In this document: in pieces, positions 21,130 to 31,864 of the stretch
Layout: the number at the start of each line of letters is the position of its first letter
Position numbering within the stretch: the first letter of the stretch is position 1
Source of the DNA: Dysidea avara
Taxonomy: Eukaryota > Porifera > Demospongiae > Dictyoceratida > Dysideidae
Direction: 5' to 3'
Assembly (NCBI RefSeq): GCF_963678975.1
Contig: NC_089272.1
Location: 61,454,574-61,518,573 of the forward strand
DNA length: 64,000 bases
Position numbers and translations under genes: made by a program
Notes under the pieces: model-generated
What the model saw: the letters and a program-made list of their open reading frames with translations, nothing else
Told to the model about the DNA's origin: nothing
Databases searched by the model: none

Positions 21130-21700
21130 CAGTTGTCTTATATTACACTCATATATGATAAGAATTAGTATCTGCAGTAATACAATGGTCAATTCCATTA
21201 GGGACCATCCATAATTTTCAGTCTTGAGGTGGGGGGGTCTGGAAAGCAAGCAAGATGGTGTTCAAAAATTGAAAAGGAAGGCGTAGGGATGAATTAGGCC
21301 AAGTTTTGGGCCATTGAGGTCTCAAAATTGGCTAAAATGAAAGGAAATTCACAGCAGAGATACTTATTCAACACCACAGAGCTGTACAGCCACATACAGT
21401 CATCTCCAGGCTGACCAGAACTCCATTAAGGCCCCACACCGCATGTACGGATCACCACTGGGCTTGGGAAAAGCAGCCAGCAAAACCAGACCACTCAAGT
21501 CTAGCTGATTTTGATTGTGGAATTAGATAGTTTATTCATGTAGCTTTGTGTCCTGGATGAAAAATCGAATCTGTTGACATGGGCGATAAGACCGGTTTTT
21601 TCAGACTGCGTCGAATATATATTATTACACTCATACGTAATAAGAATCAGCATCTGCAGCAATACAATGCTTAATTCCATTACTGCGAAAACAGCAGATA
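21130..21700. repeat. Local direct duplication and MITE remnant (unit 1)
   Basis: A block of about 60 bp ('attacactcatatatgataagaattag') at about 21,143-21,200 recurs at about 21,626-21,685. Unit 2 has one copy near 44,005-44,060. Between them the sequence starts with 'gggaccatccataattttcagtc', the end of the MITE seen intact at 44,061-44,282. Confidence 0.5.
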
Positions 21701-22101
21701 CCAATACTAGAATCACTGCAGCCCTAATCTCACCCTTGAGTTTTCACTGATACCATACACATGCGCACTCGTACAAACAATATGCTAGTCAGTCATTTAC
21801 ACTTACAATTATCCAAATTAAATCTTGTTTCTCTTTTATGTGCCCACCACCCAACCATCCTAAAATACAGTAGGAACAAGCACACATCATATGTTAGCAT
21901 TGTATATTAGAACCTAAACAGGTCACAGAATGTAAGTTACAAGTCTCTCTTAAGGTTCAGTACAACATGGTACAGCTTGAAATAAATCACACAGTGAACC
22001 ACGTGGGATTATTCCAAACAAGGCAGTACACACTAAATTAAGATGACAGAGTAATCATGTTAGCTTTACTGACTTCAATTGCAATACCATTTTGGAAAGT
22101 T

Positions 22102-22245
22102 TGTGACCAGATTTGTGAGAAAAGCCTTACACACACACTCCTGACCAAATTTCAAGTCGACAGTCTTTCTATTCTGAAATTATGAGTTGTCAAAGTTAGT
22201 AAATTGGATGTGTGTGGAAGACCCCTTTTTGCAAATCTGGTCACA
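22102..22245. mobile_element. MITE, TGTGACCAGATTTG ends (unit 1)
   Basis: A 144-bp relative of the element at 11,852-12,090 in the intron between pseudogene exons 8 and 9. The ends are TGTGACCAGATTTGTGAGAA and its reverse counterpart GCAAATCTGGTCACA. Unit 2 has the same insertion at 45,144-45,277, so it predates the tandem duplication. Confidence 0.6.
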
Positions 22246-22746
22246 TATTCAGATGACCACAGAAGTATGCACTGTACAAGTAATTACACACCTTGAAAGA
22301 TCAAAGTTGTAAGCATGCTTTTGGTGAATGTAGAATCCGGACACATCTCCAGGACTGGCACACACGTACTTGTAGTTACACCAACAGGCAAAGTCCACTC
22401 CCCAGTCAGTTAAGTGTAGTTCAACATTTCCTATGGCATGAGCCAGGTCTGTGCCAATATAGCAGCCCTGAATGAGAGAATATTAACAGCATGAAATTTA
22501 TTTTATACACATTGGAACCCATTATATAATAGAGAGTATATTAGAGATGTTGACAAAACACTTTAATAGAACATACACATCAAGATTATAAATGAAATTG
22601 TGTAGAACACTTTTAATACGTGAATTCCATTAGAGTAATTTCAAGTAATGCAGGAACAATTATCTTAAAACAACAGCTAGTGATGTTAGCTGCTTTACAT
22701 AAGTCATGCTTGTCTTTTAACATGACCCAGCTAACCACATGATTAG

Positions 22747-23362
22747 CACAATATTATCTGAACACCAAATTGACTGCTCAATTAGGGCATTTTGTCAACA
22801 AGTGTATGCTTTATTAGAGTAGTTGAACAAAGCTCAGTATATAATTGTATGGAAGTTCGATTTTACATACTATTTAATTTATATGAACACCCTTTCCCCC
22901 CAATTAGTTCGATAATTGAGATTCCACTGTAATAGATTCTATAACTCATGCTTCATTGTACCACACATGTGCTTCTATTAGGGTGAAGAGACTCTCAGAA
23001 CAGAAGACATAGTGGCTAAAATTATGGAAGAAGGTGACTCTATTGCTTTAGTCTATATCCCAGGTGAGGTGTTGACATTTAATGAAATACTACAAATTAA
23101 TATGTGGGTATTCAGTTTATCACTGGACAGGCATTTGATATGAAAACAATTACAGAAGCTGCCCACTCTAAGGTAAGCGTGTTATTAAGCACAATGTACA
23201 TTGTACATTTGGAGGACAGATAATTTCATGTTACTAGTGCAACCGAAAGGTAATATATTTTTAGAAGGCCACCTCTAATTTTATATAATTAATTCACTGT
23301 AGCTGATTTACAAATCCCACTGTATACTTCATAAAAACTGGCATTATATTGCTCAACATCTT
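22747..23362 (+). other. Inverted 0.6-kb block holding kynureninase exons 6-7
   Basis: This stretch is the reverse complement of about 45,750-46,366 in unit 2, while sequence on both sides stays collinear. Left break: 'aacatgacccagctaaccacatgattag', which duplicates 'acatgattag'. Right break: '..gctcaacatct|tcagttaatataatt'. It places [20 protein letters not shown] (exon 6) and GIQF/TGQAF-type exon 7 on the plus strand. Confidence 0.85.
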
Positions 23363-23969
23363 CAGTTAATATAATTGAGGTTTCAGCGTACTCCATTGTC
23401 TGACAATTCCAAAGAAGTTAAAGATTTTCCTACCTTGTTTTAGGTGTATGCACTATTAGAGTATATGAATTCAACTGTGGCATAAACGTATTTCAAGTGC
23501 AGATTTTATGTCATTCTCGATCATGCTACAATGCTCAAATAAAGCTTAAGAAAATGGCAGTTAACCACAGGGTAGCATGGTCCAAACAGTTTACTCACAG
23601 GATACACTGTTTACGAAATATTAAGCTTTAATCACAACAATTCCACAACACTTATTGGTGCAAAACATCAATGAGTTGACTATCAATGTGTGTTATGTTG
23701 TATTCAAGCAACATTACATTATAACATTCTGAAAATGATCAAGAGAGTTTGTTGCTGTATCTGAGTAGTCACTAACCCACCAATTCATCACTATATACAT
23801 TCTTATCATACAGTTTCAGTACAAGGATACACTTTTATGAGTACAACACACTATAGCATACCTCACGAGGCTTGACTGTTTCCAGCTGGATCATGTCCAT
23901 GTAACTGAATCTGAGACTGGACAGCATACTAAAGTGATGATTAGGAAATATACACATTATGTGTACACA

Positions 23970-24450
23970 CACGCACACGCACACACATGCACACACACAA
24001 AAATCACAGGAAAATCCAGGACTAGCAACCGACAGGAGGCTGTACTGAGTCTCATAGGTGAAGGTGTGGGCACCTGAAGTCCCACCTGGACCTTCATCTG
24101 TTACATTAGACATGGACAGTTGGCAATTGCTTCCCTGGGTCACCATTGATGTTACAGCTGAGCCCCAGTTCACACTAGACCACCTTGTCCCATTTAAATG
24201 TGGGATAGACTGGAGATACACAAACAGACAGACACATATACAGCAAAGCTATGTGAAACACAGCTATTCCTGCCAGCACTGGAATGCCTGTGCACCACTC
24301 AGGAACTTGTGTCTTGTGCAGGCAAATCTTCCTAGTGCAGGACTAGAAACCCACAGGAAGATTGTCCAGGTCTCAATGTCGTGGAACCAGAAGTTCCACA
24401 ATGACCCCAGCACCTCTAACAAAGACAGTACTGTCCATCTTCCATAAAAT
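23970..24450 (-). mobile_element. SINE-like repeat body (unit 1)
   Basis: Sister of 360-840, with the same left-hand CA microsatellite (about 23,965-24,000) and small indels. It lies in the intron upstream of pseudogene exon 5. Confidence 0.5.
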
Positions 24451-25152
24451 GATAATAATAATATATAATACAAGATAAGTGTATGATATGGTTTACCATC
24501 CTTTTGCTGTATAGGTATTGATGGGTGTACTGATAGACAGTGTCATGATCAGACTTTAGAACACTCTATGGTTTCTATTGCTAGAGTACATTTGGCCACT
24601 TGCTTTGCTGGTATCTGTGTGGCTAGTAAACGAAGCAATGATGACTGTTCTAAGACATTTGTCTTACTGTGCGTCATCCATGGTAAACATTTCAAACTAT
24701 TATAGTGTATTCACTACCACTGAAGTGCATTGGTAACAGTGAACTAATGACACATTTCATGGACATGTAATAATGTACTGTAGCAACTAATTGCACTATT
24801 GTACTGACACATATCTTAATAATGACAAAATCACTATCTTTGCCATAATCATTCATATACAGCACTACACACATGCAAAATTTCAGGTTTAGTGGAGTAG
24901 CCTAACAGCAAGTACATACAATTCCCAGGTTGGGTGTTCCATAGATTAGCTGTATTGACACGATAGTTATATCTCCCAAACTCGACTACTACTGTATTAT
25001 TCTACTACATGCATACCAGATACATCCAGGTGTACATATACACAAGGTAGATTCAGTGAATAAACCACTTGTACATGTATGATAAATGTGTACACAAATA
25101 TATATAACTAGAACAGTCAAAATAGTCACTCAGCAATCAGCTGGTAGGAGTG

Positions 25153-25732
25153 CTATGGAAGGCACAGTCCTGGTACATCAGAACATGGCTGCAGAAAGGA
25201 GATATCAGCACCAAATCCATGTAATGACATCTTCATATCCTTCCAGTCTGGGTTGGTTGGGTGTACGACACAAGACCATGGCAGGTTAGCAGAATTGGTA
25301 TAGACACTGGGGATGATAGGGAACTTTTCTCCAAGTTCTTTGAATCGTCTGATGCCTTCATAGCCACTTACACTACGGAGTAGACCATACTGCAGTTCAT
25401 TAAGCAAGTTGACAGATCTGAAGGCTGTTCCTCTGGTCTCCACATAGAGTACATCATCGATGAGTTTCACACTTCTCTTGATGGTGTAACGATTGGCTCT
25501 GAAGATGGCTAAGATGGCGACACTTTCTGACTTGTTAACAACTCCAAAGTCTCCTTTAGTAGTTATGGAGGTCTTCACATCAAGTGAAGCTGGTAATGCA
25601 CCTGAAATAGTACAATAGTAACACTATAGTGTACTTGTATACATGTAGTACACTTGTACCGTTTGTAGAAGTCACAACTGAGAGAAGTACAATGGCTAGA
25701 GCACAGCAACTGATAATCCCGTCACACTTCAT
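25153..25732 (-). CDS. Putative small secreted protein, copy 2
   Basis: This is the same two-exon structure as copy 1: exon 1 25,732-25,660, intron 25,659-25,602, exon 2 25,601-25,153, 173 codons. It differs from copy 1 by few residues (for example RGTAFRS for RGKAFRS and FGADISF for FGAYISF). Signal peptide, WSCVVHP motif and C-terminal LCLP are kept. The host copy of kynureninase around it is dead, yet this frame remains open, so it can be expressed independently if the promoter came with it; the TATA-like box at 25,805-25,814 did. Function not recognised. Confidence 0.65.
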
Positions 25733-25804
25733 ATTGAGATCACAACTTGCCAATCTTCTTGTACCTTGATGGACAACTGTGGTGGGTACACTGTCCAATA
25801 ACTT

Positions 25805-25814
25805 GATATTTATA
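25805..25814 (-). promoter_or_regulatory. TATA-like box of secreted-protein gene copy 2
   Basis: TATAAATATC on the minus strand, at the same distance from the ATG as in copies 1 and 3. Confidence 0.45.
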
Positions 25815-26924
25815 GTTCAACTGAACTTGTCCCTCTGTTTACAACATCACTTCTACAAGTGTTACCATGTAGCACCAGTGATAAACAAAGTCAAAACATA
25901 CCATATAACATGATAACTTGCTTTGATGATAAAAGTTTCAAACAGAAAGTTACACACTTTAATCTCTTAGATGACATGATGTTTTTAGAGAAGCAATATT
26001 TTGTAGTACACAGATCAGTTTGTACTGCTCCTTATATCCAAAAATAAATTTAGTGAATAGGTCTACAAAGTGTACATTTAAAGAGAGATATACTGGTCCA
26101 ATACCACATGTGTCTCTATGTCAGATACCGAGTGTGGAACTTAGCTGGTGGTAGTTTCCAATTTTTAGACCAAAACACTTTCAATCTGTATGAGAATTAC
26201 AGATGGGTGTTTTTCCTGACATGTACGTATAGTGAAACAAACAATAGTGTTTTTGCTGTAATGTGGTGACTGCATTGCTTATGCATTATCAAGAGTTTGT
26301 AAGAATTACACCCAGTACTATTATTTTTAATTCTTATAATTATTATGCATTCTTGATACCTGTGGAGCATTGTCTGTAATATACACAATGTTAGTTATTA
26401 TGTGGACACTATGTGAGATGAGTTCACCTCCATAATCTGGACACCTAAACCATGACCTAAATTTGGTGTCATACGTAATATAACTCCATAGGAATAACCT
26501 GACATGAAAATGAAAGCATACCTTTGGAAAGGATAAGTGTACCTTTAAAGCAATACTGTTTACCACCCATTAACAACATCCACACATGTGCTAAAGTAGA
26601 ATTTGTACAGGCTCAAGCTTATTCAGACTTGTCTAATGTATATGGATCTAAGGAGCAAGATTTGAATATTATACACATTGATCTGTCTACAATGTTTATT
26701 TCTTCAAAAGCATCATCTTATCTTATGCTTTCCTACAAAATTGAAAATTTGTGTGACTATCTATTTGAAACCTTTAACATCAAAGTGAAATTATCATGTT
26801 ACACTGCATTGTCCATGACTGGACCTACCCTATTAACACTTGTAGAAATGATGTTGTCCACATGAAAGTTTGGGTGAATCATAAAATAACAAGCTATTGG
26901 CCAATATATTCACCACAGTTGGTA

Positions 26925-27690
26925 TATCAAGTTTTAATATGAAGTGTGACAGAGTTATCAACTGCTCTAGCCATTGTGTTGTGACTTCTACAAATGGTAT
27001 AAGTGTACTACATATATACAAGTACACTGTAGTGTTACTATTGTACCATTTAAGGTTCCACTCGATGTGAAAGCCTCCTTTACCACTAAAGGAGACTTTG
27101 GAGTAGTTACCAAGTCAGAAAGTGTCGCCATCTTAACCATCTTCATCGTCAATTGTTACACCATTAAGAGAATTATTGAAAGTAATCGATAATATACTCA
27201 ATGTGGAGGCCACAGCAACTGCTTTTGAATCAGCTAACTTGCTAAATGTACAGTAGTGTGGTCTACTTCGTAGTATAAGCAGCTATGAAAGCATCAGGTG
27301 ATTCAAACAAATTGGGAGAAATGTTTACTATCTTGGAGACCATCCATACACTGTTTTCATTTTAACGAAGGACTTGTTATCCCTGCTGCAAAAAAAACAG
27401 CAAACACATTTGTTAAAATAACAATTGGGAATTTTTTTTGTTTTAACATCATTTTCTTGTTAAAGTAAAAAAATTATTGTTATACTAGCAGTCACTTTCC
27501 ATTAAAATAGCAATTAATAGTTCTGCTGAAACAACATATGTTCTTTGTCATTTTTTACAGTGTAGTGCCCCTATCAATTCTTCTAACCAGCCGTGGACAT
27601 CCAAACAATCCAGATTAGGAGATGAAGATGTCACTACATGAGTTTAGTGCTGATATCTTCTTTCTGCAGCCATGTATCACAACTGCGTTT
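26925..27690 (+). pseudogene. Decayed inverted copy of the secreted-protein gene (unit 1)
   Basis: Sister of 3,300-4,075 and broken in the same places: frame lost after IIESNR, stop within the LLN region, same 0.2-kb insertion. Private changes include 'IVNCYTIKRI' and altered splice-side bases. It is not expected to encode protein. Confidence 0.72.
27352..27556. mobile_element. Short AT-rich insertion in the decayed gene copy (unit 1)
   Basis: The same insert as at 3,735-3,945 and absent at about 50,300, so it entered after unit 2 split from the common ancestor of the other two, or was lost there. Confidence 0.45.
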
Positions 27691-27779
27691 GTCACAGACT
27701 CACAATGCTACGTACTTCAATGTATTTACGGTACAGTCTGCCATATATTCACCTACAACATTCCCTTCAAATTACACAT

Positions 27780-28300
27780 TGATGTTAGCTAGGTTGGGCT
27801 GCCTTCGCAGCTGACAGCAGGCCACCAGGTACTCACTATACAGCTGGGTAGACTAGACCATCTTTCTTCACACACAAAGCAAAGCAAAGCCTACAGTAGC
27901 CATGCAAAACACAGCTATTGTTGCCCAGTGAACCAGCACTGGGATACCTGTGAACAACTCAAGTGCTTGAGCCTTGTGCAGGCAAATCCTCCTGGGACAG
28001 GGATAGTAGCCCACAGGAGAACTGTCTCATGGGGAGAGGTCATGGAACCCAAAGTTCAACAACAACCCCAACACCACTCAGTGAGATAAGAACAGTTGGG
28101 CATTTGCTTCTCAGGTACCCATTGATGTTACAGCTGGGTGAGCTGCTTCCCCAGATGACACCAGGCCACCAGGTCCCCATTTAAACAGCTGGGTATGCTG
28201 GAGCAACGTGAGTAAAGTTTCTTGCTAAAGGAAACGACAAAATTGGCATAAAACCTGCAACCTTTCAATTACCAAGCCAATGCTAGCTATGCTCCCTCAC
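27780..28300 (-). mobile_element. tRNA-derived SINE at the junction (unit 1)
   Basis: Sister of 4,140-4,680. The B-box-like block AAAGGTTGCAGGTTTTATGCC is visible near 28,245-28,266 on the minus strand. The A-box side carries the same 14-nt loss as unit 0. Unlike unit 0, it keeps the 'agctgggtgagctgcttccc' segment. Confidence 0.5.
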
Positions 28301-28301
28301 T

Positions 28302-28370
28302 TCACACACACACACACACACACACACGCACGCACACGTGCACACACTCAGACACACACACACACACACA
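28302..28370. repeat. CA microsatellite at tandem-unit junction
   Basis: A longer version of 4,660-4,706. To its left lies sequence from kynureninase intron 4; to its right lies flank normally found downstream of the gene's last exon. Confidence 0.75.
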
Positions 28371-29480
28371 ATCTGGTTTTTGGGTAGCCCTGCTTGAAAC
28401 TGTTACCCCAACAGACGCCTCTAAAATAAATATCATTTTATACATACGCATTTCTAAATGTCTAAATCTATTCCTAAATGGTTAAGATTCATTATTACAG
28501 TGAGACATTGCTGGAGAGTAATTATAATATTACTGCTAGCTAGATAGCTAGACTGAATTCGCTATTAACATGTTCCAGAGTAGAACCCCACCTCTTTTTT
28601 AAAAAATATAGTATTAGGCCACCAATTGTAGATTCCTTGTTTCCTGCCACCCACCCGCATGGTAATTTTACAGCCGCATGCAAATTTATTATTGCATTTG
28701 ATAGTCACGTGATCTAATGATTTTTTTGTTTATAAGTACTAGTGTGAGCACATGCTGTATCATTGGAAAGGTAGTGAGTTGTCTAGTGCCAAAAAGCATG
28801 GACAACTATGTAGTTTGAATCCATTCCAACCTCAAGCAGCAGATCTCTTCAAGTAGCCATTGGTGAACGAGATCCTATTATGAACAGGAGTCCCACGTTT
28901 ATGAACAGGAATCCCACTCATCTGACAATCTGTTATTAACGTGTGTGAAACATATGGAAAGTTTGTACTGTTGCAGTTGATGGCTAAATTAGTGTTAATA
29001 TGACCACAAGCATGATACACCTAGCCAGCTGAATGCTCAGAGAAAATGAGGTGTACTGCAACATTTCAAATCTAACCTTCTATGATATTTAAATCTTGAT
29101 GAATCCCAGTGAAATCACAACAAATCTTATATCGCTGCTAAATCTGAGAGAAAAGGCAATTAGGAGATAATGGGTTCCCTTTAATATCCTTGATATTAAA
29201 CAATACAATAAATAATAACCGTGCCCGCCTGCATGGTATTTTTTTTGCCTGACTAGGACGGAAAACAAGCAATTTACAATTGTTGGCCTTACTGCTATGA
29301 ATTTGCAATTATCATGTTCCAGCGTATCATATGCATGTTCCAGAGTGGAACCCCGGACCACCTCTTTTAAAAAATAAAGTTTAGCCGGCTGTAGCTAGCT
29401 ATCTGCCCCTGATTCAGTACCTCCCACCACATCTCAGTTTACTGCACTAAGGTGATGGGAGCAATTATAATAATGTTCAC

Positions 29481-29651
29481 CTCAATGTGTTCCTGTAACT
29501 TCAACAACAGTTCCCTGTCATACTCTACTTGTTGTTGTAGTAGATCCAGTGATGACTGGAAGTACCAAGTCACACCAAACAGTAGAACTAGACTAACTAG
29601 TGATAGTACTAAACTAACTACTAGTCCGACATCCTTGTTGGTAGCAGTCAT
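29481..29651 (-). CDS. Orphan first exon: membrane anchor plus coiled coil (unit 2)
   Basis: The 171 nt are identical to 5,825-5,995 and encode MTATNKDVGLVVSLVLSLVS, then the rest of the hydrophobic helix and a leucine/glutamine-rich stalk. The exon ends at GAG|GTGAGC in phase 0. The next exons in this direction are pseudogene exon 5 (23,928, also phase 0) after the junction, or those of the nested secreted gene (phase 1, incompatible). Whether it is transcribed is unknown. Identity in both units while flanks differ is suggestive of constraint, but the exon is short. Confidence 0.5.
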
Positions 29652-31075
29652 TGTGTTCCATAGGTTAGTGTATATCAGACTCGCCCACAAAATCATATGA
29701 TCTTTGATCTTCCGATTTCTACACACGTGATCTCTTATGCACATTAAGTCAAATTGGTCCGCTTTGTTCCATGGTTTGTATCCAAAAGTGTTTGCTAGTC
29801 AGTATAATATACCGTTGTCACATATGGCTACGTATACACCTGGAAATTCCCAGAAAGGCAGTAACAGTAATCATGTGTGTATGGCAGGTGTTCAAATGCC
29901 CTGAGAACAAGTGCTACATGTTTTATAATACAGAACAGAATTATTTACTCCAACACTTAAAACAAGATGTAGGTGTCACATACATAGATGATTACCAACA
30001 GTGTTAATTGCGCTCAACAGACAAACTGAACATGCATAGTTATAAGTAGTCTACACTAGTGTTGTACTGATTCCCACTTTTTAGGGAAAACCGATATATT
30101 TTACCCTGTTTTACCGATAGTTAACCGATACCCGATTGTAGGTCTCTACAAGTTATACTTGTGCATACTCCACTAAAAGTAGAGCTAATAAAGCCAATGA
30201 TGTAAGACTGTACACTTAGCTCACTCAAAGTTGCTAGTCAGACAAGTGGACTAGGGTCTGAACCATCACTGTTTATCTTGGTGGTTACCACAAAACATAA
30301 ACAAATTACCTAAGTAAATACCAGAGCCTTTGACACTAGCCCTGCAATGGTACTACAGCTGCTGAAGTTGAATAAACAAATAATCTGCTGTCCACAGCCC
30401 ATTATGGTAAAGATCCTATTATCAGTACAACTCTAGTCTACACAGCAATGATACATTATTGTCAGGTGCAAACACAATACAGCAATACTCAACATCATGT
30501 TTCTAAAAAAAACAATCATATAGTAGACAATTGCACTTTACACAGAAAACTTTTACAAATACAGACCTTTTATTAGTACAAGAACAAAGAATTCAACAGC
30601 TGGACTGAGTTTGAATTGTGGAAAGACCATGCAGGAAGAAAGTTTGTATTGCCACTTCATAGCTATACCACCCATAGGAGAGAAGCATATACATACTGTC
30701 AGGATGGTGGCCATGTAGGCTGCAGTAAATAACACAAAACTAACGAAAGAAAGTATTTCAAAGAATCTTGCAAGCTTTCACAGAAGTTTTGTTTGGTGTC
30801 AATGACAGCAACTGAGGATTTGTCATCAGGGTAAGTCACAGTTTGTTACATGGCAACACACACAAATCACATGAGAATGCATGCATCCATCATAGCAAGA
30901 GTGAAGATCACTGATTTCAGCAAATGGGGTGGAAATGGAAACAATATAACATATATAGCTACAGCAGTATAAACCTGGATAGCTGGATGAGTCATCTGTT
31001 CTAAATAGTACTAGTAAAATACAAGTAAGGTATCAACAATGCCAAATCTGGTTGTTGGGTCTTCCTCTTCTCTAT
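29652..31075. other. Non-coding flank, no gene seen
   Basis: Counterpart of 6,000-7,450 in unit 1. Small deletions relative to unit 1 (about 29,920-29,960) disturb every longer frame. The short hydrophobic frame at 30,553-30,735 changes residues and offers no motif. Confidence 0.5.
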
Positions 31076-31864
31076 ATCAAGACACACGATAGTGTGTCGT
31101 GCGGCCCAAGAAGCCGGCGCGCCACACCGTGAGTATATTAACAGGAAGAAAGAAAACGCAATTTTCACACCTATGTAGCTCTGTGATCCCTTATCCGATT
31201 GGAACCAAATTTGCTGGAGACGTGCCGCCCAGTTAGGGTAGTCTACATACCAAATTTGAAGAAAATCGCTCCAGCCATTTCCGAGATACGAGCGAACAAA
31301 ATTTCGTTTTAATTTCTTCGTTTTTTTCTTCTTCTTCATCTTCTTCATTTCGCAAAATTCGCCATAAAACACGAATGCGTGCTCGGATTTGGCTGAAATT
31401 TGGCACACTTAAAGGGCTCATTAAGGCGGATCTCCGTACCAACTTTGGTAGGAATCCGATGAACATTCACGGAGTTATGACCGATTATTTGCGTAAAATA
31501 AGGTCAAAGGTCTGTCACGCCTACAGGGTAAACGCCTTGGAGGAATCAGTTGAAAATTGATATGTAGATGGAGCAACCATCGTAGGAGTGCCTTTTAGTG
31601 GTTTGAAAGGAATCGGGATAAAGACCATGGAGATATGACACGAAACCCAACCTGTGTCAAAATTACGCGATCGATTTTTATGAATAAAAAAACTATTAGT
31701 TTTCGTATCTACCAGGCAAACCGCTTAGAGCAACGAGCTGAAAATCAGTATGTAGCTGGAATAATCATCATAGAAAGTCCTTGCAGTAGTACAGAAGAAT
31801 CGGATTACAAATCACTGAGTTATGATTCGAAAGGCAACTAGGTGCAGCAAATGCGAGATCGAGA

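Larger units (their letters stand above)
12853..23928 (-). pseudogene. Kynureninase pseudogene, duplicated 3' part (exons 5-13)
   Basis: This copy was made by the tandem duplication and has no exons 1-4. Exons on the minus strand: 5 (23,928-23,862), 8 (22,467-22,292), 9 (21,859-21,807), 10 (20,469-20,384), 11 (14,837-14,701), 12 (14,556-14,447), 13 (12,966-12,853). Exons 6 and 7 are present but inverted (plus strand 22,982-23,063 and 23,108-23,172), and the acceptor of exon 7 has changed from TAG to TGG. Exon 5 lacks 8 nt, which shifts the frame. Exon 11 lacks 8 nt, which brings TAG into frame after 'FKQFDV', and has gained 9 nt of CAA-type codons. Exon 8 still reads [20 protein letters not shown] and retains the PLP-lysine motif CNYKY. 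A full-length enzyme cannot be made. Confidence 0.88.
4707..28370. repeat. Tandem segmental duplication, complete unit 1
   Basis: A unit of about 23.7 kb, collinear with 28,371-51,126 apart from insertions, one 0.6-kb inversion and one swapped pair of repeat blocks. From left to right it holds the orphan transmembrane exon, composite repeat blocks A and B, kynureninase pseudogene exons 13 to 5, the small secreted-protein gene, its inverted decayed copy, a SINE and the closing microsatellite. Similarity is high in both exons and introns, so the duplication is recent compared with the decay seen. Confidence 0.85.
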
